From: Phascolomyces articulosus
Lineage: Eukaryota; Mucoromycota; Mucoromycetes; Mucorales; Lichtheimiaceae
Assembly (NCBI GenBank): GCA_025677815.1
Contig: JAIXMP010000021.1
Span: 1-64,000, forward strand
Reading direction: 5' to 3'
Length of the DNA: 64,000 nt
In this document: piece by piece, positions 48,231 through 59,342 of the stretch
Position numbering within the stretch: position 1 is the stretch's first letter
How the letters are laid out: every line of letters begins with the position of its first letter
Made by a program: the position numbers and the translations under genes
Notes under the pieces: model-generated
Database searches by the model: none
What the model was told of the DNA's origin: nothing
The model's input: only the letters and a program-made list of their open reading frames with translations

Positions 48231-50167
48231 ATGAAACAAATGAGGAGAAGGGGAAGAGAGAATTTTAGATTATATGGATTGATGAAGGATTTTTTGGGTG
48301 GGAGAATTTAATAATAAGAACAAAAACTTTCCCGTTTTTGCATGATTTTTCAATACCAAATCAATGAAAAATCTGATGGATTTCCTCCCCCTTCTACGTG
48401 TCTTATACTCCCACACAAAAGCTTATAATTATTCTCCTATTAAAGTCTTGTAGTATATCACATGAGCTTGTTTCATTGGTAACAATGTTAAACAAACGGT
48501 ATAAAAATAATACTATTACTATTACTATTATTATTATTTACTGCATAGAAAAGTTATACACAAATCAAGAACTTTCTTATCTATTATCACCACCATTATG
48601 TATTATTTTTAAAAAAAGCATGTGAAATTCTTTTATCTATTTTTCCATAATGACATTCCTATTAATATATATCAAAACATCATCATTTTAATTTTATAAA
48701 CTTGATAATACGTAAGCAATAATAATGATCTGTGCTTATTTACACATAATAATTTGAAAAGATTTTCCCTTCTTAGAATAAATTAAAACACGATATTTTA
48801 TGATCTTGGTCTCTCGATGAGATCGACTACTGTTACTAGCTATGTGAAGATGTAAAGGTTGTTGATAGTTTGGGTTCCTGAGAAAAAACCAAGCATAAAT
48901 TTTCCCGCGCTGATGAAATAATTGTAATACATACACGCAGCATCTACTATCTATTGACATAATTGAATAGATTATTATTATAATAATAATTATTATTAAA
49001 ATGGATATAGAAATAATAGGTTACAATGACATTCTCCCTTGATTTTATATATAACAATAATGTTTGTTCATTCTATCACAAATACTATCGACTATATTAT
49101 AGAAATTATAATTATTCGTTATATAAGCAAATATACATAAAAAGTTAGATAATGAATCCGGGTAAACGCTCATCAATTCATAATTTCAAGCATTACAAAT
49201 TGTATATAATTCAATTGTGTTTTGTTGTACCATTACGTACTCACAATTGATTATCTACCACCTCTTGTCCATTGTTGTTGTTGTTTTCATGATTGTTTTA
49301 CAAGAAAAACGTGAAATTATAATAATCAAACCCATATGATCCAGTAAAGAATAAACAAAAAAAAAAACGTTTTACTGGTGTAACTATTAGATCACCCCAT
49401 CCTTCAATATCAAATAAATTTATAATATGCATTTACAATCTCCCATGTGTCAATGTTTTTTTTTTTTTTGAGTGACCCATTCAAAAAAGAACATTTGTTG
49501 ACATGTTGATATAAATGTAATACAACAATCGAATGATTGTACCCATAGGTTTGGTATATATATATATATATTTCCCTTGTATATATATACTCAGGAACAA
49601 CAACACAATATATATATATGAACCAGTCGACGGGTAAATAGATCAATAAAGTTAGTTTACTTTTGCCACATTTCTATCAATAATAATAATGATCCGTTTT
49701 TTCAAATCGGAAAACCACGATTTTCTTGTTGGGGGAGAATGAAGCGTATTTTTTTTTATAATATGAAAAGTACCTGTATATACTAACTATGATTACTACA
49801 ATTCCGGAATTGAACCGTTTAAAAAAATATGTAGTGTAAAGAAACACAGCATTCACATATAATTCCTATGCAGAAGATATGTATATAGAAACCTAAAAAT
49901 GTTTCTATAAAACAAACTGGATAATTCCTTTGGATAATGGAGTTACTGTTAACTATTTCTTTATATTCTACTTGAACCGAGAATATTGTAGAATTCGTTG
50001 GGGTCTTTTCATTGTTGGATTCACTTTATGGGATAGTGGCAGGGGTCTCACACATTTTTCGGGGATGAGCGAAAGAAAGCCTATTTCTTGTATAACAATA
50101 ACTAACCCATATCATCTTTTTTTTTCTGCACCAGGACATGGATAAACAAACCACACAACTTTTTTTT

Positions 50168-50410
50168 GGTGACTTTAGAATTTATTTATTTTTTAGTTTC
50201 AATGGTGAAATATATTACATTTAGGAATAGGTGCCTTATCCAGGTCCCCCTTTTTCGATCATGATCGGGTACAAAAAAATTAGCAGTAACAGTAGTACAA
50301 ATGCACCATGTTTTTCTTCTAAAGATCAAAAAAAAAAAATTGTTCATCTTGTACATGGTGGACTGCTTGGATGGATAGCATATGCTTTTTGTCTCTTGGA
50401 AAATGGGGTA
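50168..50410 (+). repeat. diverged noncoding repeat, copy A
   Basis: Shares an ordered series of blocks with 52399-52558: ggtgactttag, (c)gatcatgatcg(g/a)gtacaaaa, agtagtacaaatg(c/g)accatg, and catatgct followed by t(t/c)tggaaaa. The spacing between blocks differs. Same orientation, 2.2 kb apart. Confidence 0.55.
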
Positions 50411-50651
50411 GCCTAAAAAAAAGTTAAGAAGATCTTGGTACCGATCTATCTTGATTTAGATTTAAGATTTATAATATCACCCTATTTAGAATTGACAACC
50501 GTTAAATAAAATCATCAGATGTTGTTTGTACATTTGCCGATGCCATATTTTGTGTAACTATTTTTTGTATTTTTTTTTTTTCAGTGGACAAGACAAACAG
50601 ACAGGTACATGGAAGTAGTAGTATCTACATCTAGGTGTTCATATATCAGAT

Positions 50652-50652
<1 letters not shown>

Positions 50653-50740
<88 letters not shown>
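50653..50740. repeat. TAA (AAT) trinucleotide microsatellite
   Basis: Nearly 30 uninterrupted TAA units, the longest tandem repeat in the window. No gene overlaps it. Confidence 0.97.
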
Positions 50741-50743
<3 letters not shown>

Positions 50744-52398
50744 GAAATAGAAATAATGGCTTATTGCCATAAACTTGAAAAATAAAACAAAGAAATGTAT
50801 AATAAACTATTGTTTATCCATCATAAAAATAAAAAAGATTGTGTCAATCTCGGGTGATTGTTACTTCCGATTGAAAAATACGTTTATCCAAAAAGCTTAT
50901 TACTATAACCTATTTTACAAACAAACAAACAAAAAAGTGCCTGAGCGCAAATTCTAAACATGTTTCAGTTTCTCTTTTTTTTGAAAAAGGAAACAAAAGG
51001 TATGATGGAGATAGATCATGACAGCTCATTACGTATTCATACGCCTATATGTACCTGTTTCGTCTCTTCCCCCCAAGCCCTGAAATAGTAGCAAAACATC
51101 ATAATCTATTTATATAATCATATAAATATTTTATCATCCAATTTTACCCCATATGATTCTCCACCTTTCTTTACGGGAATTGGCTATAATATATATCGGC
51201 CCATCATTTTAAGAAAGAGGCGTTCCATTTCATTATTATTAAAAAAAAGTATCGACTATGATTCATCTGGAAACATGTTGAAGAATAAACACAGTAGTCA
51301 TCGTTAGCAATTCTTTTTTTTATGCTACTATTTCTTTACATCGTAAGATAGATTATTGCTTATTAAAAAAATGATTGTCTTATACCCAATAAAAAAAGAC
51401 AATAAATTTCTTACTCTCAATATAATAATAAGTGTAATTTTTCTCCAGGGATTCATAGCATCGATCACGTTCTTGTATAATATAATCTTTCTTTGTCATA
51501 AGTACGAATCTATTTTTCCTTTTAAATTATTTAACAAAAAAAGTATATTGTTGATTGAGTGATATATATCAATAAAAAATCAACTGTTCAGTTTTTTAAG
51601 ATATTCATGATATCTTCCTCTACATATTTTCCAATAAAAACATATGCCTATTAACAGCTACAGTATTTTATTTCATTCAATATATTTCATGGTGTGTTTT
51701 TTTTCCGTCAACAAAAAAAAAATAATAATAATACCATGATTTGCTCACTACTCTGCATTGTACGGGTTATCAAAATACCAAGGTAGATTTTCTTGTTCTT
51801 TAAAACAATCATTATATCCATTAGAACTCCAGATTATATGTTAAAGTCTGGTTCACTTATATTGGGAAAAAAATGGCAAGGTAAAGCGTATGGTGAACGA
51901 TAGCGTCATCCACTTTGTTATCAAGTACCAAAAACAAAGAATAAGTGAATTGTTATGAAGGAGATGTTTTCATCCTTCTACAATACTCATCGTGGGTATT
52001 GCGATATCCTTTTTTGGGTTCAATGATGATATACATGTCTTGAGGGTCACACCACCTGTTCGTACAGTCCCCCCCACAACCACTATGTCCACGTCAACAT
52101 CCACAGTGACAGAAATGTCAAGATCAAAACCAATCTGTGGGTAGTGGGGATATATATAGAGGCAGACAAGGTGCTTTTTTTTTGGGAAGGGGGTAGGAGA
52201 AGGATTTGTCGTCGTCGAAAATAGTTGTTACATGATCCAAAAAAAAAAAAGATGTTTTTACAACGAACAACTCAATCAATCCATCTCTACTATATAGTTT
52301 CTTAGTGATGATATTTTCAAATATTCTTGGATAAGGTTAAACTTGTTCAAAAAATCTTGGATATAAAGTGTTAGTAAATTACTCGTGGCCATTTTTTA

Positions 52399-52558
52399 GG
52401 TGACTTTAGTGATATATACAAATCATCTACCATACGATCATGATGATCGAATACAAAAAGGAGTAGTACAAATGGACCATGCTCAAAACCCGAAAAAAAA
52501 ATATAGCATTCGTGTTTATTCGGTTTCATATGCTATAAATGAAGATTCTGGAAAAGCT
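52399..52558 (+). repeat. diverged noncoding repeat, copy B
   Basis: Second copy of the block series described for 50168-50410, more compact. Ends about 330 bp from the RTF1 stop codon. Confidence 0.55.
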
Positions 52559-52886
52559 ATTTTATAATAGTTGAACTTTTTTTTTATATCATCATTGTAC
52601 ACCTTTCATCCTTTGGAATTTATGTAATAAGCTTTCTTTTTTTTACAAGAAAAAAAAATCAGGTGTTTGTTTTTTTTGTACAACAATAATAATCGTGGAT
52701 TTGACAGGCATGTTTGTTTTGGTATAACCATGTGCTTTTATATATATATTTTATAATGTAAAGGATTTAGACGCGAAAGAGTAAAATTATATATATAACT
52801 ATCAAAAGATCATGGATAAAAGAAAATGGTGGTGATGATAATGGTGATAATGGGTTGGTTTTTTTTTTTTATCTTACTCCGTGTGT

Positions 52887-54879
52887 TTATACTAATAAGA
52901 TCATTTCTGTTTTAGCTGCTACTTTTTCATATAATTCACGGAATCCAACCACAGGCCCAGTAGGTGTTTCCCTAAGAAAAAAAAAAGAAGATACATGTTT
53001 AGAATTCGAATCATATAACTTATCATAGAAAATAATAATAATAATAATTGATAATAATAATGAAAAAAAAAGTTCCATCCATTCAAAATACATACTCTTC
53101 TTTCTTCCTTCGTGCAGCTTGTTCTACTGCCCACTTAGTTCTAGCAGAATCCTCTTCCCATTGTTGTGTTGACTTGATTTCTGCCTTTGCCAAAGCTTGA
53201 CGATGAAATTCTTTACGTCGTTTAAGTTCCAATTCCATTTCTATCTCTCTTGTTTTTTCAATTTCTTTTAATTCATCCAAATCTTGCAAGATCTTTTGTA
53301 CTAGATCTTCATCATGAATATTTCGCGCATGTTCCAATTTGGCCAACAAGACAGCATGTTCCATGGAAGCATTGACTTTACGACCCGATACGGATTGTTT
53401 TTTGGCAATCATATTTGATACTTCATCATCTTTCAATACATAGGATCGTGCTTCTTCAAAATGTTTTGTCTTAGCTTTCACTTCTTCTAAATCAGGAAGA
53501 GGTTCATGTTCTGCTTCGCAGGTACTTAATAAACGTGAATATTCTTGCTATAGTATCAATCAGTTTTTTTTAAAGATGTAAAGTTAGTTATATTATGGAT
53601 ATCATGGCAGTTATATACATATAACACTTGACTTTGATCTTTTTTTTTTTTTACCTGTGTTACTGGTTGGTTCGAGATAATGTCCATCGTAAATGCCTTT
53701 TCAGCTCTTCCATGTTTGACTTGGAGTGCTTGATTACTCCAAATTTCAGTAGAAATGGAATATTTCTTATGGTATGGAACAACATCTGTATATATAAAAA
53801 ATGGTTTTCTTGGATTAGATGTTGTACTGAGAGAGAGAGAGAGAGAGAGAGAAAGGTAAGTATCTCCTTTCCTTACGCTTTTAATCACTTACCAACGACT
53901 TGACATAATCGGTAGACACTTTTTTTCTGTTCATCCTGACCAATGAATAGTCGTACAAAAGAGCCTATGATCCCGAATATATTTATGAGTACACACACCA
54001 ATTATCGGCATAATGCTTTTATAAAAAAGAAAAATCCTGATTTCTTTTTCTTCTTACCAATGGCGACATCTTCAAAGTAGGGAGCATATAACCATTTTTC
54101 AATTCGATGACGGGTAAGAACAATAGGTTGAATTTCATCCAATGTAGGTGTACGCTAGAATCATAAAAAGATGAATAGAATAAGATTTCATTGATTCAAC
54201 GTGTAACAAATAAATAAATCATAGTTACTTTGATACGACGATCATTTCTATCTTCATCTTCATCATCTGTATATTCTGCAGCACTTTCATCACTATAAGA
54301 TGCGCGTGCTTTCTTTCGTCGTTCAGTAGGTGATGGAGAACGTCGATGACGAGTACTTCGTTTCTTCTCTTCACGTCGTCGAGTTAATTCACTCAATGCA
54401 CCCGAAGTTTTACTTCCTTTGGCACGTGTTGAACCTATATATTACATTCGACATTTATTTTTCTCAAGTTAATCTTTTTTTTTTTCTTTTTTTTAGGATG
54501 CCAATAAAAATGGGGTCAATAATTACGTCTTGTGCTATCTTCACGTCGTCCATCGTTCAACAATTTGCGTACTTCGAGTCGTTCTAAATTACGTTGTCGT
54601 TCTTCGGATCGTTCACTCAAAATACGTTCACGTTCAACTTCTGGAAGTGCTTGAAGTCTATAAAAAAATATTATATAACATGACAGCGATCAGTCTCGGA
54701 AAAAGTTGTTCCATTGAATTTATTACATGTTATGTGCATATAATTATATACCGTCGGCGATCTTCTTCGTCTTTATATAAATCGGGTCCATATTCATCAA
54801 TTCCTTCGTCTTCATCCGATTGAGCATTATTAGGTTGATCAACAAGTTCGAGAATCAAATCATCAATTTCTTGACTCAT
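52887..54879 (-). CDS. RTF1: Paf1 complex subunit Rtf1
   Basis: Elongation factor of RNA polymerase II. Its Plus3 domain binds Spt5 and its histone-modification domain promotes H2B ubiquitination. Eight exons: 54879-54752, 54657-54527, 54434-54229, 54154-54058, 53964-53893, 53785-53655, 53547-53096, 52971-52887; 433 residues, shorter than yeast (558). The N-terminus is acidic (SDEDEGIDEYGPDLYKDEED) then RRRLQALPEVERERILSERS, the conserved pre-HMD helix. The Plus3 domain is clear: LDEIQPIVLTRHRIEKWLYA, PYFEDVAIGSFVRLFIG and ALQVKHGRAEKAFTMDIISN. The C-terminus is a long Lys/Glu-rich helix. A GA dinucleotide run lies in the intron at 53829-53852. Confidence 0.95.
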
Positions 54880-55439
54880 TTTTTATGAAAATATGTAGTA
54901 CGTGATAAGTTTGTGTTAAAAAAAGAGAGACGAAATTTTAGGCGATGTGTCGGACTATAAGTTCTATCTGGACCAATTAGAATAAGCTGCAGACATGCAA
55001 AATGGGTTATCTATTATATGGTATGAAAAATTAGGTAGTAATTTTGAGTATATCTTTATAAAAGTTAAGTTACTTGTGGTGGATAATCATTATTGGATGA
55101 TAGTAATTATATATTCTTTAGTATTAAAGATAGAATGTAGATATGGGAACTAGTAGTTTTGGTAGTAATTTATTAACTTCTGCTGCATATATGCAGTTAC
55201 TCTGTTCTTATTTTTCACAAGCCAATCTTTTTATGACTTGACAAAGAACAATGCCAAACGCAAACACGTTGATAGCAATAATAATATTTGTACCAAAAAC
55301 GAAACGTGATCAATTCGACAGTTCATATCTAGACACACTCAACCAAAGTAGGAGCGCAATCGAAAAAGACTTGTCATTGTCGCGTCTGGTTTGAATGGTT
55401 TAAAAACAAAGAAAGTAACCCTTCTTGGTATTCGAGCAG

Positions 55440-56430
55440 GGACTCTCGGGCAAGTCAATGAATGTGAAAAAGGATTAGACGTTGCGAGGAAAATGATAAA
55501 CATGATACCCAACAGAACCCAGTAGTTATCTTTGCATAGCGTGCTTGTATGCAGCACAATCCAATCCTCGAGGAATTCATGATCGTTACAAGCAAGGTTA
55601 TGGTAATGCCTCTAATAAAAGATAGTCGGCTACTTTTTGCGCAAGGGTACCAAAAAGTACAACCACAGCTTGCTTATCAGGACGTTAGTTTGTTGGAGCG
55701 ATTAACTTATGAAATCCTATACAACATCCTCAAACAACTCGATAATGAGGAGCTTATTATAATTATCGGGTATGTCTAGTTCATGAAGAGAAAAGCCTTT
55801 TCCGTTGAGTAGTCATCATTGGAATCCATCATTAGTTTCAAACAACTGTGTCTAGATTAATACTGAGCTCATCTGCAGGAATTAAAAAATATCACCCATT
55901 TTGTTCGTGTTATTATAGCGCGAAATGTGAGGAACACCAGCAAAATATCTTTATCCAGAATCAAGCAGTTAAATAATCTCAAGGAGCTCTCGTTTATTAG
56001 CACTTCTGTCCATGATAATAATACTATTGTAAAAGTACTGAACCATTTTACAACAACGAGAACAACAAGCAATAGCAACATCAGTTAGAGGCATTTATAT
56101 GGAATGGTAGTTTTTATATAAATGATATTCTTTTGGATGCAATATCACGTATATTTACACTTCTTCGCAAGATCGATTTATCCTATTTACGCAAAATATG
56201 CATCACAAAATAAAGGTTTAATAGGTTTGCAAGTATCTAAAAAGAAATCAATCTCTCAAATTTGAAGAAGTAGCATTGGATGGATCTGGCAGCCATATTA
56301 AGAATGGAGGTATTAAAGATTTAAAAACTATACGTACTATACATAAAATTACCAGTATATAGACACTAAATTTTGGTGATGTTTTGTCAAGTAGATTTGG
56401 TGGTATTGTTGGTATAGTGATGAACTTTTG
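55440..56430 (+). pseudogene. decayed TPR / F-box / LRR protein gene
   Basis: Fragments of one protein occur collinearly in changing frames. They include a TPR-like piece (VNECEKGLDVARKMINMIPN at about 55454, ending in TAG) and a second TPR-like piece (LYAAQSNPRGIHDRYKQGYG, about 55545). An F-box-like helix follows (LERLTYEILYNILKQLDNEE, about 55695), then leucine-rich repeat fragments: SRIKQLNNLKELSFISTSVH (about 55960), FTLLRKIDLSYLRKI (about 56155) and VCKYLKRNQSLKFEEVALDG (about 56227). Stops and frame changes separate them. TPR-F-box-LRR proteins form large families in Mucorales-like fungi and serve as substrate adaptors of SCF ubiquitin ligases; this copy is dead. Confidence 0.7.
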
Positions 56431-56981
56431 ATTTCATATCCAATTTGTATTAATATAAATTAACCCTCCTTCATTTCACATTTATAAAAGTACCATAGAG
56501 AAACTTGGTATGTAAATTTTAATTAAGAAACAATATATATAGGGCAACCTTTTTGAGTATTATGGTATTTACATCATATAAAAAGAAAGGGTAAAATAGA
56601 GATGGGTATTATATACTCTTTTTTGTTCCATATTCCTTTTTCTCCTCACTGGTCAATTAATATTTACAATATAGGTAAGTTTTCTCTCCTATATGAATGT
56701 ATGAATAGTTGCTAGTTGTAGTTGTATTTAAGAATACTTTGTTTGTAATAACAACGCCAGTGCTTTTCTATTATTATTAAAAACGGTATATATATCGGTA
56801 GCTAGGATTATAAATATCGCAGCAGTCAGTGCGTGAAATTCATAATATGCAGCAGGTATAATTGGTTATAAATTTATACTTACTATATACCTCTTATTGG
56901 ACCAAGTTTACTTTGCTACTTACTTTGTACTGTAACACCATTAATGCACTACTATAATTGTATACGTATATTGCCCTGATA

Positions 56982-57054
56982 GCAAGGAAGTGACCACATG
57001 GTTAGAGGTGCAGGTCGGATTAGTCTTTCATAATAAAATATAAATTTTAACCTA
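56982..57054 (+). repeat. dispersed 73-bp repeat, copy 2
   Basis: Counterpart of 34797-34870, same orientation, with scattered substitutions and one 2-base gap. Lies downstream of the F-box relic. Confidence 0.6.
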
Positions 57055-57361
57055 TATTGCCCTGACAATAAGCATGTATATGCTACCGTGATCAATGTAT
57101 ATATTGGAGTGTAGGAAGGGTAAGATATTCATAGAGTATTATAGTAGCATGATAACTAACAAGCTTCTCTTGGTACTGTTAATTAAAAAAAAAGGAAGAG
57201 TGGTTTTCCCGAACTGAACGGAAGAACTGTTGCATTAGCCGGTTTAAGATTGTCATCAATAAAATTTACATTCGGTATATCTCTCCCCGCAAAACACAGC
57301 TTGTGGCCGGTACTCCCCACTCTCTTTCCTTTTTTTTCGCTTTTTTTTTACATACTTTGAA

Positions 57362-59128
57362 ATGGCTTCATTTGCTTTACTTGCTCGAAATATAGGTTAA
57401 TATATAAAATATGTTTCTTTAATATATGAATAGATCTATTGTGATCGTATCATATTTTCCCCGGAAAAAGTACTCTTTTTATTGATTGAGATCGTATGAT
57501 AATCTTAATTGTTTTTTAAAGGACGTCAGCATCGATCTATGACATGGCATTCTCGCGTCACTTTTCGGTTATTTAGCGACGTGTCTACGAAAAAACCGTA
57601 AGCAATATTTTTGTATTTTAAAACGAATAAAAGCATTCAATTTTATATCATATGCTAACCCCCCCAAAAAAACCCTCACGTATTTTATGGGGTGGAAATA
57701 TAATATATAGACCAACAGCAGTATTATTGACCAATATGGGTGGACCAGAAAAACTCGATGATGTAGAAAGTTTCCTTCATAACTTATTTTCAGATCGTGA
57801 TATCATGAAACTTCCATTCCAAAAACACATGGCTACATTTATTTCAACGAGAAGAACACCGAGTATTAAAGAGCAATATGCTCAAATTGGTGGTGGATCA
57901 CCTATTCTTTCTTGGACTCGAAAACAAGGTGAAGCCATGGAAAAGTTATTGGATGAAATTTCTCCAGAGACAGGTTCGTTTCTTTTTCTTTCTTCATCAT
58001 CTCCTTTTATCATTTCTATTTTTAGACCATTTGTAAACTTAACTAAAGAAGAAATATGATGTAAAATCTAACTCTATTATTTATTTAGCACCTCACAAGC
58101 ATTACATTGCATTTCGATATGTTGAACCTTTTACAGATACTGCATTACAACAGATGAAAGAGGATAAAGTAGAAAGAGCTGTTGTATTTACACAATATCC
58201 ACAATACTCTTGTTCTACAACGGGTAGTAGTTTGAATGAACTTCATCGAGGTATTCAACGACACGGAATGGAGGGTTTGAAATGGAGTATTATTGATCGA
58301 TGGCCGAAACATCCTGGTTTCATTGAGGTGATTATTAAACGTATCCATTTAATTTTGTTGTTTGTCTTTTGCGAAGTGCATTATTGTTTACTCATATCAT
58401 CATCCAAATAAAAACATATAGGCCGTAGCAGGTAGAATCGAAGCCAAGTTAAAGGAATATTCACCTGAAGAAAGAGATGATGCCATTATTTTATTTTCTG
58501 CTCATTCATTGCCAATGTCTGTTGTGAATCGAGGTGATCCATATCCTGGTGAAGTTGCCTATACTGTACATCAAGTGATGGAGCGATTGGGACACAAGTA
58601 CCCTTTCCGACTTGTCTGGCAATCTCAAGTCGGTCCACAACCTTGGTTGGGTCCTCAAACATCTGATGCAATTAAAGGATACGCAAAGGCTGGAAAGAAG
58701 AACTTGTTACTTGTACCTATTGCATTCACATCTGATCATATTGAAACTTTGTTTGAGCTGGATCTCGAGTATGGCAAGGAAGCAGAAGAAGTAAGCTGTT
58801 TTTTTTTATTTAAGAGAGGAAGGAATGATATTTCAATGGATTAGAATTTGAAATATTTTATGGGTTGTTCTTGGTTCTCATTTGTATGGTGTTTGGTTTA
58901 TTATTTTAATATTAGGCTGGTGTCACTGGTTTCAAACGAGCCGAGTCACTTAATGATGACCCAACATTCGTGAGAGCCATGGCAGATATTGTAAAGGAGC
59001 ATTTGGGCAAGGACCAAATCGCATCCAAGGAATGGTTCCTTCGTTGTCCAAGTTGTGAATTTGACAGCTGTGGAACTACTAGAGATTTCTTTGCCGATAA
59101 AGCAAAAGAAGCTTCCAAAGAAAAGTAA
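57362..59128 (+). CDS. HEM15: ferrochelatase, [2Fe-2S] type
   Basis: Inserts Fe(II) into protoporphyrin IX at the matrix face of the inner mitochondrial membrane, the last step of haem synthesis. Six exons (57362-57395, 57522-57597, 57711-57973, 58089-58327, 58422-58790, 58916-59128) give 397 residues. Residues 1-35, basic and Ser-rich ([17 protein letters not shown]), form the presequence. The core has [63 protein letters not shown], the catalytic His in [19 protein letters not shown], and the conserved Glu in [15 protein letters not shown]. The C-terminus has CPSCEFDSC, the C-x2-C-x4-C cluster ligands of animal ferrochelatases, and the fourth ligand Cys lies in PQYSC. Convergent with ECM16. 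Confidence 0.97.
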
Positions 59129-59342
59129 TTAAATAATAAATGTTCTTTGTTTTTTCTGCCTTATTTTTTATCTATTAGTATTTTCTTTTTTTTAATATAC
59201 GCAAACATCACTTTAACTTTGAAGAAAAAACAACGACATATTTTATATGTAAAATGGATGAAAATGATGACTTTTTTTAATGATAATTTAAAATATAACG
59301 TGATATCTTTCTATATTCTATATGAATTGATTTTTAATACTG

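Larger units (their letters stand above)
47127..52886. other. 5.8-kb gene-free stretch
   Basis: The largest interval without an intact gene, between LAMTOR3 and RTF1. Contains a T27 run (48200-48226), a long TAA microsatellite, a diverged repeat pair at 50168-50410 and 52399-52558, and many short poly-A/T runs. The frame at 49930-50145 has mixed composition but no recognisable domain and may be chance or a relic. Confidence 0.5.
54880..57361. other. 2.5-kb divergent region holding a gene relic
   Basis: Between RTF1 and HEM15 start codons. It contains the TPR/F-box/LRR relic at about 55440-56430 and the second dispersed repeat copy at 56982-57054. The rest is AT-rich, with a T-rich leader before the HEM15 start (57325-57352). 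Confidence 0.6.

Noticed and set aside
52070..52150. Possible inverted repeat of C-rich and G-rich tracts (CCCCACAACCACTA / GTGGGTAGTGGGG)
   Set aside because: The arms pair only partly and are separated by unrelated sequence, with no flanking duplication, so I do not call a mobile element.
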